DNA of 64,000 bases, taken from positions 34,109,777 through 34,173,776 of the forward strand of contig CAMZMU010000059.1 of NCBI GenBank assembly GCA_947311845.1. Direction: 5' to 3'. Below are positions 47,497 through 58,945 of this stretch, one piece after another (the stretch's first letter is position 1; each line of letters starts with the position of its first letter). Source of the stretch: Poa pratensis (taxonomy: Eukaryota > Streptophyta > Magnoliopsida > Poales > Poaceae). The notes beneath the pieces are model-generated. The model saw nothing but the letters and a program-made list of their open reading frames with translations, was not told the DNA's origin and searched no databases. The position numbers and the translations under genes are program-made.

Positions 47497-48864
47497 ATGG
47501 AAAATACCAAAAAAACTCGTGTTCTGGGCATAATTCCGGATATAAAGGAAGCTATGTTTAGACAATTGAATGCTGCTAAGATTGCCAAGGAATATAGAGA
47601 ATCAAAGGAAGGGAAAATACTAAAAGGTTTCATGATGGAATTAAATTATATTGCTGAAGAGTTGCTTTTACACCATGATGCAACTTGTATGTTTTGCTCT
47701 GAACAAAAAGATAAGCACTTTGAATTCCAATGTAGGTTCCATGAAGAATGTACTATTGCATCTTACCATGCTGACGATTATGCTTATTTAGGAATGGAAC
47801 AAGTGGAGGAATTTGTTACTTTCAAGGCATCTTTTGAACTGCAAACTTTCATTCATGAAAATAAAACTTGCCCTATAGCTAATAAATTTGAAAGAGAGAT
47901 AGATTTTATTCTTGAATATTGCATAATCAACTTCTCTCAAAATATTTATGTTGTTGAATATAATGAGGCTCCCCAAGAGAGCACTGATGTTTTGCAGGAA
48001 GAAGATGAAAACATAAGCTTGGAAGAGGAAGAATGTGAAGAAGTGGATAAAAACCTAAGCTTGGGGATGCCCATGCAATCTCAAGAGGATGATGGAAATG
48101 ATGAACAGCTAGAGAATGAAGAGTTGGATCTCCCAACTTCACCATCAACAAATGATAGTAACACTCAAACTCAAAAATCTTTTGTTATTTATGAGAATCC
48201 ATGTTATGATGAGGGTGAAACTGAAAATGCTATGGTCCTATATGATAACCCATGCTATTATGATGAAACTAAAAATGCTCCTTTACTTTCTATTAATGCT
48301 ACTAGTGAACTTATTGATGATAATGAGGAGTATTGCTTAAATATGCTATATGATAATGCTTTAGATGATGGTCCTATGCTTATTGATAAACCTCCATGTT
48401 TAGTTGTTACTAAATTATGTGAGGATAAAAATGATATACTTGCTGTTTGTGATAGTGCTCTTACTCATGAGAGCCCTACTTTGTTCTTGAACTCTCCTAC
48501 TTACACCATAAAGGAGAAATTTGCTTATGTTGAGAAATACTTATGTGGTTTGCAATTATCTTTAGTTCCAAATCTTTGTTGCAACCATGATATTAAACTT
48601 GATATTGATCTTAACAACTATTTTGAAAGAGGGAAGCATGCTAATAAACTCCAAAATAAATTTAATGATCCTCATTATGTTCCCAAATTATCTAAGTTGG
48701 AAGATTCTATTGGTTATATGGTTGAATACACTTTTACTACTTGCAACTATTATGAAAGAGGAGGTGATAAGAACCCTCTTTATGCTACTAATAATTATGG
48801 GCTGCAAGTAACTTTGTTAATATGCATTGGAAACTTCATTCATATACAAAATGCCAATGCATAG
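47497..48864 (+). CDS. Unrecognised 455-residue protein of the nested LTR element (gag position)
   Basis: The longest clean ORF of the window, starting MENTKKTRVLGIIPDIKEAM about 110 bp after the PBS. The first 150 residues are helical and Cys/His-containing (CMFCSEQKD...FQCRFHEECT). The middle (about 155-205) is very acidic, with EEDENISLEEEECEEVD. Then a motif N-P-C-Y occurs twice (residues about 233 and 250), followed by Asp/Asn-rich sequence. No catalytic motif of pol is present. It has gag's position, but I do not recognise a gag domain. A second frame (48827-49081, MPMHRKKVRLRCYY and FDWFENTMGPWYYAW) may be its true C-terminus after an indel. It may be a particle protein or an orphan ORF retained by a parasite of an autonomous element. 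Confidence 0.7.
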   Translation: MENTKKTRVLGIIPDIKEAMFRQLNAAKIAKEYRESKEGKILKGFMMELNYIAEELLLHHDATCMFCSEQKDKHFEFQCRFHEECTIASYHADDYAYLGMEQVEEFVTFKASFELQTFIHENKTCPIANKFEREIDFILEYCIINFSQNIYVVEYNEAPQESTDVLQEEDENISLEEEECEEVDKNLSLGMPMQSQEDDGNDEQLENEELDLPTSPSTNDSNTQTQKSFVIYENPCYDEGETENAMVLYDNPCYYDETKNAPLLSINATSELIDDNEEYCLNMLYDNALDDGPMLIDKPPCLVVTKLCEDKNDILAVCDSALTHESPTLFLNSPTYTIKEKFAYVEKYLCGLQLSLVPNLCCNHDIKLDIDLNNYFERGKHANKLQNKFNDPHYVPKLSKLEDSIGYMVEYTFTTCNYYERGGDKNPLYATNNYGLQVTLLICIGNFIHIQNANA

Positions 48865-49081
48865 AAAGAAAGTTAGACTTCGTTGTTATTACTTTTGTGT
48901 TTTTTTTCTCTCAACCAGGTTTCAACTTGACTATTATTTTGATTGGTTTGAGAACACCATGGGACCCTGGTATTATGCATGGAACACTTCCCAAGAAAGA
49001 GGGGAACATCAAAGTTCAAGCTCCCTCATGAGCTTCATCTTCAATAAACAAAAAGTAAGAAGCCTAGCTATATGGCTATAA

Positions 49082-51407
49082 AGAAAGCGCTTTGCGGGAG
49101 GCAACCCGGTTATTTTTGTGTGTGATTTTTCTTTGTGTCCTCTTGCTGTAACAAGAGATTTTGTGTCTAGTTAGTTTCTGGAGTTTTTAATAAAGTGCCA
49201 AGTTTTACCCATTTTGGTCTTGAAAAGTTGCTTATAGCGTTCGGAGATTTTATTCCTGCACGAATCAGTGCACGGTATGATTTTTAATTCTTATTCGTAA
49301 CTCCGAATGAGCTCATATTTGAACTGTAGTTGCAACTTTTCATCCTCTGTATGCATGAATTTTTTCGGAATTTTTCGAGAAAGTTTGGTAGGGTAGAAAA
49401 ATACGTTTTGCTGCTGCTGTTTTTCTGGACAGATTCTGTCCCATTTTGTTTGATGCATGCTTTGAGCTTTTAAGTTGAATCTTTTTGATCCAATTGAGTT
49501 TATGAGTAGGCATACAACATTATACACTTTCTGGACATCTCATATGAATTTTTGTTCAAGGATTATATGCAGCAAGAAACATATTTGTTTATCACTATTA
49601 ATGCACCCCACAGAAAAGAAATGGGAGAAACGGTGTTTTGAAGTTTTTTCACAGGGATTGGAGGAGATGCACCAAGAGCTATCCAAGGATGGTGAAGACC
49701 ATAAGCTTGGGGATGTGAAGACAACCCCACTGGACCTACACACTCTCGGTTTGCACACGTCCAACTTCTGTTTTTCGATCGAAACACTTTATCGCATAAA
49801 CTTGGAGCGTCTTTTTGTTTTGTTTGATTCGTTTGAGAGACCACCACACTATCATTTATATAGAGAGCTACTGGAAATATGGGTTGAAATATGTTGGATG
49901 CTTTTATAAGATTGGGAAAAGGGATGTTTGAGTTGATTTTTAATGATACATATAGTTGCATGATTCATGAGCTTGTTTATGAGTAATAGTTTGCAAATCC
50001 TTTTTGAAGAGCTATAACTTATTCATGTTTTGGTGCTGATTGTTATTTTACTTGGTTTAACATGGATTAGTTAGTTCTATGGACACTCATGCATGCATCT
50101 AGATGGTCAACTTTCTCCCTCTTGCTAGCCCAAAAATTCCAACAAATAAAAACTTGTTTCCAACGCCTTCAACCAAAGTTTTTCCAGTGAGTCCACCATA
50201 TCTACCTATTAGCTTTATGCTATTCCGAGGTTGTTTATCATGTTATTTTGTATTATCTATACCTCTGAATTAAAATGCTTATGTTGTTGATTGTTATGGG
50301 AAAAGTTGGTTATATAGCTCTCACGAACTTGATGCACACTTTACTTTTATTGCATAAATAAAACATGACCCATTGTGATTAAAATTATGATGTTATGAGC
50401 TTGACAAATGTCTTTGGTTGAGAGTTAGCAGAAATGTGCTGTCACATGGAATGCTTTCAACATTGCACTCATTTATATTTAGTTGATGTCATGTACTTTT
50501 GTTTATGGATGCTTACCATGGGTGAAATAAATGAGGAAATGGAGTAGGTTTAAATGAGTTTGTATAAATGGTTAGAGAGACGCCTGGGCCGCTAATCTAA
50601 GCCATGCATCATTCATGGTGGAAATTTACTTACATGCTATGGTGAACCGTCTGTGATACACCTTACAATAAAAAGCTATCCAATGGTAAATAAAAAGGGT
50701 GTTGAGATTGTTCATTATGTTTGTTTGTCTTGTCATTTTGATATGGGCTTGTTCCATATCCTGGGACAAGAGGTACCCCAGTTGACGCTCTTGATGATAC
50801 TATTTTACTTACAATGATATTTAAATTGAACTTGCTTTGTTTCCCGAGTTGAGTAACACATGGAGTAGGTACTCGTATTCAAGGGGCATGAGACTTTCAA
50901 CCTTTACTTTGTCAAGCACATTACTCATATTTGCTTTCACTTTAAACTTAATCATTCAAGATGCTATGATAGGGGCAATGAGAGCTTGACACCAAGGATT
51001 ACCATATTACAATCATTAACTTAAGTAGAGAAGTTCAGAAGTTAGATGAAACTTATTCATGTTTTACCTCTACTCATATATACATCTTTCCAAAGTGTCC
51101 ACCTATCATATTCAGATTTTCATCATCACTCTATGACCAATGTAGGATGTCCATACTTATCATTATGCATACATGTGGTCCATACTACTATCTGTTATGT
51201 TACACTTTGTGAACTATCATTGAACATCCTTGCATTGAATACTTGATATCACTTCATAAACTATCTTGCATATTGCTACTCCTTTGAAGAATGAATCATT
51301 TGACTATATGTAGCAATAGTAATCATCTTTGATATTCATTGTTAAGTATTAAATTGCAAAGTCCATGTTAGTTTTATCATCTTCATACTCGAGGACGAGC
51401 ATGGATT
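49082..51407. other. Non-coding internal region of the nested element
   Basis: About 2.3 kb without pol domains. A frame at 49475-49909 (144 codons) is unrecognised. The 13-mer aagcttggggatg, identical to the polypurine tract, occurs here at 49703-49715 and also inside the ORF at 48057-48069. Confidence 0.5.
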
Positions 51408-51421
51408 AAGCTTGGGGATGT
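51408..51421 (+). other. Nested element polypurine tract
   Basis: aagcttggggatgt directly abuts the 3' LTR at 51422. Two exact 13-base copies lie upstream at 48057 and 49703. Confidence 0.8.
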
Positions 51422-52957
51422 TGATGCATGTAAAATGCATACATGAACTTTGCACTTTAATTGCTTATATTCCAATCATATTTGCATCATATAAGGGTTA
51501 TATCAATGTTTTATAATGATTTTGGGAATACTTCATAGTTTTCCCATTTATTTGGAATTAACCCTGTTTTTCCAGAAAACGTCTTTTTTAGTGTTTCAGA
51601 CTTTCCGGGAGCTTCGGGACTCCAAAAAGGGCAAGGTCAAAGAGCACGGTTCAGAATTTTCGAGACGAACGCAATGGGCTTAAATTGAAGACCAGAAGCC
51701 CAACAGGCTGGAAATGGGAGGGTCCCACGCGGCCTAAAGTACATGGCCGTGGGCCCAGCTCGTTTCCACCTCGGAGCTCCGTGGCCGTCGATCTTTCGTC
51801 CACCGACTCGTCTTGACCTAAAAACGCCTATAAAAAAGGTCCCCTGGCGTTTCGCGAAAGGAGGCGGCGGAGAAACACAAAACCAAGAAACAGAGACAGA
51901 AGGCTGCCGCCGGAGAAGATCGGAGGGGGGAAACGCCGCCGGAATCACCTCCGGAGGCTCCTCCATCCCCCCTCCGGAAGTCTCCATCATCACCACCGTG
52001 AAGACCAGCACCATCTCCATCACCATCTTCGTGATCCACTTCATCCCCCTCATAGTTTGAGATTGTTCGAACCCTAGCTATTGTCTAAGTACTATTCTAC
52101 ATGTTTGTGAATTGTTACTTGTCATTGTTTAGTGGGGAGATTATATTTTCAGATTGTGTTGTATCACTTATACCATTGAATCATACCATGTCTTCGCGTT
52201 GTGAGTAGTTCTCTCATGTTCCTGGGGGCATAGGATGGATTGTCAATGATTTCTACTTAACATGTATTGAGTATTTGGTCAAGTTTTTATCTTTTATGAT
52301 TGTCTTGATGTACAATGTATGAAGTGCACCATACATTGAGTAATGCATGAAGGTGTTTCACACTAGTGTAATGAATTGAGGGAGACTTGGGAGGACACGT
52401 AAACCTGAGACCGAGTCATGAAGTTACATTAGGAGGGGATTTATATCGGGGACCTTAGAGTGTAATGCTATGGTGGGACTTTTTGTCTTAATAACTCTTG
52501 TGCAGTCATTTACTTGGCCACATGATCCATCATAAGGGGTTTAGTTTATTTATTTAGCTACACCTAATTATGGCTCCGTCCAAAGAAGATTAAAACTTGA
52601 CAAAATGTTTACCTTGTTGTTCTAGAAATATTTTGCCATGAAATCCATGTAGCCCTTGGGAACGTTTTCCACGCATAAGAAACACCACTCAAGCTTGTCC
52701 TCTTGCTGCATAGGGGATTGGGCTTTCTCTCTCTTTGAGAGCTTTCACTCATCATATTTTATTTTCAGCTTTGCATTCTCTACACCAAAAAACCCAAAAA
52801 CACTTGCATCATTTTAGTTTGTCTAGTGCATAGATAATAAGAGAAGTGACACTCTTATTTGAGAGGATAAATACTTATACCTTCTACTCCTCGTGGGATC
52901 GATACTAATACTTACACAGCGAAGACTTCAACGATCTCCTGCACTTGGGAGTCATCA
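51422..52957 (+). repeat. Nested element 3' LTR
   Basis: 1536 bp with the same ends as the 5' LTR. It is followed by agggg (52958-52962), where the LINE resumes. Confidence 0.95.
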
Positions 52958-52962
52958 AGGGG

Positions 52963-54735
52963 TCAGACAAGGGGATCCCCTGTCCCCTCTGTTGTTTGAT
53001 ATTGTGGGTGATGGACTGGCTCTGATGATAGAAAGGGCTAAGAGTCAAGGAATAATTAAAGGGCTGGTACCGCATTTAGTGGATGGTGTTCTGTCTATAC
53101 TTTAGTATGCGGACGACACTATTCTACTTATGCAAGATGATTTGGAGAGTGCAAGAAACGTGAAGTTCATCTTGGCTGTTTTTGAGCAACTGTCAGGATT
53201 GAAAATCAATTATCACAAAAGTGAAGTCTACTGTCTGGGAGCAGCTGCTGAGAAAGGAAAACATGTATAGTGAAATCTTTACATGCCCTGCAGCAGAACT
53301 GCCAATGAAGTACTTGGGTATGCCTATTGATGAAAAAAGACTCGCCAGATCACAATGGGGTCCAGTGGATGAAAATTTTGGTAAGAAGCTTGCAGGATGG
53401 AAAGGAAGGTTGTTGTCTGCGGGAGATAGGTTGACACTGGTAAATGCTTGCCTGTCAAGCGTACCTTTATATATGTTGTCCTTTTTTAAACCTCCGGAAG
53501 GGGTTCTTAAGAAATGGGACATCCATAGAAAAAGAATGATCTAGAATGAAGAGGAAGACAAGAAAAAATACCATCTGGTGAAATGGGGGCATGGTGTGCC
53601 TGCCAAAAGAATGCGGTGGACTAGGTGTTCTGGATCTGGAGGCCATGAACACGAGTCTCTTGTGCAAATGGCTTTGGAAGCTGGAGAATACAGATGGAAC
53701 ATGGCAGCAGATGTTGAGAAACAAATATCTCAAGAATAAAGTACTGTCTCAGGAGCAGTCAGGGGTTGGAACTTCGCATTTCTGGCAGTGTTTATTGGGA
53801 GTTAAAAATACTTTCCAAAGATACGCATCTAGGATTGTGAACAATGGGGAAAAAACCCTGTTTTGGGAAGACAAGTGGGTGAACAATTCACCGCTGGCTA
53901 CTCAATTCCCCGGGCTGTACAATCTAACGTTCACGAAAAACATAACTCTGGCCAAGGTTAAAAGAGAAGGTCTGGAATGTTTGAAGTTCCGGAGAACTCT
54001 GTGGGGAGACACTGCTACCCAGTTTACTGAGATGCAGACCCTAACAGAGTCTATACAGCTAAATGATGAGAAAGACAGAGTTAGATGGAACATTGGGAAT
54101 ACTGGGCAATTTCAGGTCCGCGGTCTTTATCTTTCGCTGAGAGCTGCTGGGTGTTCCCGCAAAAATTTCTCTGGAAGTTGAAGATCCCTTTGAAGATAAA
54201 AGTTTTTCTGTGGCTTGCGATCAAGAATAGTATTCTCACTAAGGACAATTTACTGAAGAGAGGATGGACTGGAGATGGACAATGCCACTTCTGCAGCAAC
54301 AAAGAGACTGTGGATCATCTCTTGTTCCATTGCAGTCTGGCAAAAATGGTGTGGCAAGTGATTATTTGTGCCTTTGATCTAGTTAGGCCTCCTGATGGGG
54401 TGCAAGATATGACTGGAGCGTGGCTGACCTCATTTACTGGGGTAGGAAGAGTTTGATAATGTGCGGAAGTGCAGCGATATGTTGGGTTATCTGGAAGACT
54501 AGGAACGATGCCTGTTTTAACAGAAAATTTCCCGACGATCCTGCGGCTGTAATCTTTAGACTGTGTAACACTATTAATGCTTGGGCAATGCTGCAGAAAC
54601 CGCAAGACAGAAGAGATATTGAAGATGGAGTGAAGAAGCTGAAGACGGTGATCAAAGGCGCTCTCTCTCTAGGGCACATGGTTGGACGCACTCTACAGCA
54701 AGACTCACTTTCTAGTTATTCTGCTTTCTGTTAGC
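52963..54735 (+). pseudogene. LINE ORF2, reverse transcriptase part 2 and zf-RVT domain
   Basis: Continues directly from 45824: RQGDPLSPLLFDIVGDGLAL, then a stop followed by the catalytic box YADDTILLMQ (about 53106-53135), LSGLKINYHKSEVYCLG, LPMKYLGMPI, GWKGRLLSAGDRLTLVNACL, a frame change near 53540, PKECGGLGVLDLEAMN, and near 54180-54360 the zf-RVT segment KIKVFLWLAIKNSILTKDNL with CHFCSNKETVDHLLFHC. The C-terminal end is at about 54734. The 3' UTR runs to the poly(A). Confidence 0.9.
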
Positions 54736-54942
54736 TTGTTCTTCGGTTGGTGTGTTGCTAAGCTTTAATCCCAAGGGGGCGGGGTTGTCGCCCTTAAATA
54801 ATGTTCTCTAGGCTGTGTTGGAGAAAACCTGATAGGAATTTCCTTAGGCCTAGTGGTTCCTTTTATTTTCTGTTTGTCCTTGTAAGACTGGGCGGTTTCT
54901 TTATATGAAATCGACGGGGAGCTCGTTTATTCAAAAAAAAAA

Positions 54943-55100
54943 GACCGTAGAGTGGAAAGTTGATTCCGATTAACATAGTGCAAACATTGTGTTGGTCGCA
55001 ATGTTCTTGCGCGTTAGTGCATGCAAGGGCTAAGTTCAGCTCGATGACTAGTATAGTTTGGTCAATGGGAACTCCTACCCTCTAAGGATAAAGAAGCGCA
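54943..55100 (+). repeat. Local repeat unit, continuation after the LINE
   Basis: Picks up copy C exactly at the duplicated target: cgtagagtggaaagttgattccg, then gttcttgcgcgttagtgcatgcaaggg and ggaactcctaccctctaa. It gives the empty site for the Tourist MITE of copy A. Similarity fades near 55100. Confidence 0.8.
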
Positions 55101-56290
55101 AAGGGCAAAGACAAAACTAATAATATTTTATTTTGTTGCCCAAAAAGTTATGCACAATTTTTTTGCGAAGTTCTACTTTTTATTTAGCGGGAGTATTTGT
55201 ACATGGCATGAAAAGGGTAATGGTAAGGTGGCTGATCATGGCAGGGGAGGAGCCATAGGTTGTTGGTACATTTCTAAGGAAAGATGCATTGTCAGTGAAA
55301 AAAGCGCGTCATCTTGTTGATTCGCTTATCACGGATCAGCATGCAAGGGATATGGTGGTTTTGCCCACATGTCACACAGTATGTGGAAGAGAGATGGATG
55401 TGAGCGCTCAACAGTGAGGCATGCATGCATGTAAAAGTGGGACATATAAAAGATTCCACACAATGCAGCAAAAATATGAACCGAACTCTACTGTTACTTT
55501 GTCCCATTGAACCGATATCACGGTGTGGCTGGTCTTAGAACTAGGAAATCCGTTTTGAGATAGCTGACTGCGCAGGCGAATACTTGAGTTCCCCGTGCCA
55601 ATCTGAAGGTGGCGGGCTCTTTCGGTATGACGCAAAACTTCAAAAGGCCGAAGATAATGATTTAGGAAGGGAGAGATTAGCTCGCCACATACAGTAGTAT
55701 TAGGATAATTGTTGCCTTTTGAATACCTTAGCCATCTAAGATTTCCTTCGGTAAAAGCCAAACAATCGTGGCAATCAATGCATTGTTCACAACATGATAT
55801 CTAATACTTCTACACATCTACCCCTAATTGATGGGTTTACAAGTATCATGCTATGCTCTAAATATGCTTGGCATTTTTATCTTTCCACCGCAACTTTTGG
55901 ACCACCGAGGCTAAGCAAAACCTGTGTTCTGTTTGAAGATTGGTGCCCCCAATAATAAAGCCCAACGTTGCAATCTTTCTTTGTCGTTGATCTGTCATCT
56001 CCTCCTTATGTTGTTGTAGGAGTTTGCTATGAATGAATCAAGGAAGAAGGGGCGATTGAACAAGAGGGATACGAAGGAAGGGGCCAAAACGGAAGGAGGT
56101 GATTTAGGGTTCAAGGCCGAAACATGAACTATGGCTGTTGTGCATGGAGGGTCGACATGTTAACCTTTCTTTTTTTTACAACAAAAATGAGAAGTAATGC
56201 AAGATTGAGTTTCAAGGTTGGGCGGAGTTTGAGCCCTTCTTTGCATAATGTAGCAATTGTTCATGGAAAAGATTCATACCACACTAATAG
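55100..56290. other. Spacer with duplicated blocks
   Basis: 55740-55915 matches 63840-63995 at the right edge (gcaatcaatgcattgttcacaac, tgcttggcatttttat, aacttttggaccacc). 56140-56290 matches 7200-7350 next to HSP70. No protein is recognised. The rest is featureless. Confidence 0.55.
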
Positions 56291-57428
56291 AGGTAACATA
56301 GAACAAGGTTATACGATTTTTCCTCCATGGAGACTACCCTTTGTGGCAATTACCATGTCCCCTTCCTTCCTCGTCCCTCAATTCCGGCAGATCCTCTGGC
56401 CTCTCTTCTCCCGATCGTCGGCGGCCATGGTGGCCGGCGGGGAGGGGGGAGGGAGGTCTGGTTCTTTTCCATGTTGTTTGCCTTTAGGCTTAGCTTCTCC
56501 AATAAAGTAGATGCATGGTCTATGGTGTTCTTCATCCTCCCTGTGGTGTCCATGGTGGCCATGCCGGGGGAAGACCAAGCTCTGACTTGTTGCTGTTCCT
56601 CTGCCACTTAGATCCTCTCTATGAAGGTGATGTCCTCCCTTATTCCCTCGGCTTTGAGTTCCATCGGGACTCGCCATGGTGACGAGCCTCCAGCCGTGTT
56701 GCAAGAGGAGGGAGTTGGGGATGGTCCAGGTTTTGGTGCGATGCTCTTTGCCGCCTCTGGCCTGGAGGGCCTCCAGCCACCGTCGACTTCAAGACCGCCG
56801 TTGGGCGTACGAAGCTCACAACGCCCATATCTTATTCAAATGCCTTTGCAGTCCAACAATCACTCAGTTGCATGCTGCATATGGGGGGCGAACCCCTTTT
56901 TTTGCGCTTGGCTTGTTGCAGATCTGTGTGGTATTGACAAAGAAGATAGCGTATTTCATCTGCACATCCTGCTGGGAGGTACTTTTGAGGATTTGCCTAA
57001 AAAGTGTAGCGCACAAGTTGCAACTGCTTATCAGGTCAGGTGATTGCCGCGTTGAAGATGTTGGCTCTAACCTGTTCGGGCTGTGTCACCGGAGGTGGAC
57101 AACAACTCCTCCATTGTTTATCCTCAGATTTAGCAGCATGGTCGCGTTGAGTTTGATCTCGATGAAGGCTATTCGATATCTATAGCTCAGCTCTATACCT
57201 TGTGTGCATATTCTAGATAGACAGTCGGGGAGCCACCCGCAGGACATTAACTGGATCGCAGATCTATCGAGACTCTTGAAGATTGCAGATGCGGCAATTT
57301 GGATCTAGGTTGTCGACGTTGGTTCCATTTGTGATCTTCGACATCTTCTTCACAAGTTTATATCGACTTCTTGTATTGTGCAGCTAGGCACTTTTCATTC
57401 TTGCTCTAATGTTGAGAGCCATGTCAAG
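56290..57428. other. GC-richer inserted segment, unclassified
   Basis: Interrupts the duplicated HSP70-flank sequence. Frames such as 56621-57043 and 56676-57185 are open but unrecognised. Repeated ccatggtg-type motifs and an ending near ttgttgagagccatgtc do not match any element I know. It could be a truncated retroelement. Confidence 0.35.
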
Positions 57429-57790
57429 TGAACATGGGGGCATATGCTCCCTTCTATTTGAAATGTCAAAAAACTGTAAAAAAACATGTCTAAAAATTTG
57501 AAACAAAAATTCCATGCATAAGTGATGCAAAACATGTGCCCTGCACATGAGTTTCGTGACGAAATTACTATTTACTTTGACTCCGTAAAAAAGAGAAAAT
57601 TTTCAGTGCTATATAGCAGTATATATGTGACGTATTTTTGTCTTTTTATATAGGCCAAGTAAAAAGTCGTTTCTTCGCGAAACTTTCTACACACACATGG
57701 AATGTGCAGATGTATACACAAACTTTTTTTCAGAAATTTTAAACATTTAGAAAATGCATTTCCCAACCAGGTTCATATGCCCCATGTTCA
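57429..57790. mobile_element. MITE-like element with imperfect terminal inverted repeats
   Basis: About 362 bp with inverted ends tgaacatgggggcatatg and catatgccccatgttca. AT-rich and non-coding inside. I could not identify a convincing target-site duplication, so superfamily is left open. Confidence 0.55.
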
Positions 57791-57889
57791 ACGTAGTATT
57801 TTCCGCCATGTTATGATACACATGGACATTTGTCAATATATCTAGATTTGTTCAAAAAAATAAAAAAAAATTGAACGAGGTTGTGCATA

Positions 57890-57975
57890 CATTAATCTGC
57901 ATCCTGCATCTCCAGTTTAGAAGGCATGGTAGTAGAACCACCCAAGGCAATGACGGTATAGCTGCATTGGCACCC
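57890..57975. repeat. Second part of the duplicated HSP70 3' flank
   Basis: ttaatctgcatcctgcatctcc, agaaggcatggta and aatgacggta...agctgca parallel 7415-7505. The HSP70 exon that should follow is not here. Confidence 0.6.
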
Positions 57976-58175
57976 GTTTTAGTAGAAAACTAATGATTGC
58001 GTAAATTAGTTAAAGCTGTAACCTTGGTGATTATGGGTGATTTCAGGCCATCTGCCGTCTTTTCTCTGGCTGGTTGTGGGCCTTCTGACACTTCATCTCA
58101 GTGACCACGGGTCCATGTTTTCCTCTGGCTCGTGGTACATCACTCGTGGACGCGTCGACGGCCTGTTGACCGTCT

Positions 58176-58945
58176 AAATTGCACAAACCACTACTTATTT
58201 GTGTTAGTCTTGCGTGGAACACCTACTTTTGGGTTTGGTTACGCATAACACGTACTATTGGGGTAATCAGTTGCACATAGGTCTAATGTAGTGTTGTCTT
58301 TGTTAACTGACGACAAGTGGGTTCCATTTGTAAGTGCCAATGTGGCAAATACCGGCCACGTCAGCCTCCTAGTCAAGAAAAAATAGAGAATTTTGTGATA
58401 ATTTTTTAATAGGCAAATAAAAACTGCTAATATCTCCTGAGCACCAAAACACTCATAAATTTGCTATAATATTCAAAAAGATAAGGTTCATAAATTTGCA
58501 ATATTATTCGATCGACAGCCAAATTTTCAACTCTCGGGGAGAAAACTGCGCAGAGCCGAAAGTGTGGGGGAGATGGCTTACCCGGCGACGGAGAAGGGCT
58601 GGCTATGCTCGTTCATCGGCAACCACTTCGCCGGGCTGGGAGCAGCCTCCGCCGCCTCCTTCACTTCTAGCAGCGAGGTCGGGAGTCTCGGGGCTGCTCT
58701 CGAGTCTGACGAGAGAGATATGTCCAACTCTTGTTTTGTTGGACCGGACTCTTTTTCCCCTGTTTTTTCTTTGGTATTAACCAGGAGGTCACATGGGCAC
58801 TTACAAGCCGGATCCACTTGTCAGCAGTCAGGTTAACAAAGATAAACATTGGATTAGACCTAGCTGCAACTTATTATACCAATAGTAGGTGTTCTGCACC
58901 GCAAAAGTAGGTGTTTTGCACAAAAATAGGTGGTTTCTGCAATTT
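58176..58945. mobile_element. Foldback / Pack-MULE-like element with long inverted repeats
   Basis: The left arm (about 58176-58345) is the inverted complement of the right arm (about 58788-58945): aaattgca.aaacca, aacacctacttttg, tactattgg, tctttgttaac, gacaagtgg and ttgtaagtgcc occur in the same order in both. Between the arms are about 440 bp with a GC-rich piece. Long arms (about 160 bp) around unrelated GC-rich DNA are typical of Mutator-like elements carrying host sequence. The flanking 8-9 bases do not form a clear target duplication. Confidence 0.6.
58573..58836 (+). other. Unrecognised ORF fragment inside the foldback element
   Basis: A frame starting MAYPATEKGWLCSFIGNHFA is GC-rich for its first 40 codons, then turns AT-rich where the right arm begins. 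It is probably a captured first-exon fragment; the parent gene is not recognised. Confidence 0.35.

Larger units (their letters stand above)
45825..52957 (+). mobile_element. Non-autonomous LTR retrotransposon nested in the LINE
   Basis: 7.1 kb with LTRs 45825-47358 and 51422-52957 (TG...CA), the 5-bp duplication agggg (45820-45824 and 52958-52962), a primer-binding site and a polypurine tract. The internal 4.06 kb encodes one 455-codon ORF but no protease, reverse transcriptase, RNase H or integrase, so it depends on a partner. The PBS tggcgccgttgccgggga is of the type seen in Athila-like gypsy elements. The LTRs differ only by small indels, so it is by far the youngest insertion here. Confidence 0.93.
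40343..54942 (+). mobile_element. LINE (L1-like), full length, with nested LTR element
   Basis: A non-LTR retrotransposon flanked by the perfect 15-bp duplication gaccgtagagtggaa (40328-40342 and 54943-54957) and ending in a 10-base poly(A) at 54933-54942. After removal of the nested element it is about 7.5 kb, with GC-rich 5' UTR, ORF1 (zinc knuckles), ORF2 (endonuclease, reverse transcriptase, zf-RVT) and 3' UTR. Both ORFs are disrupted. The intact 5' end and duplication mean it inserted full length. Confidence 0.94.
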
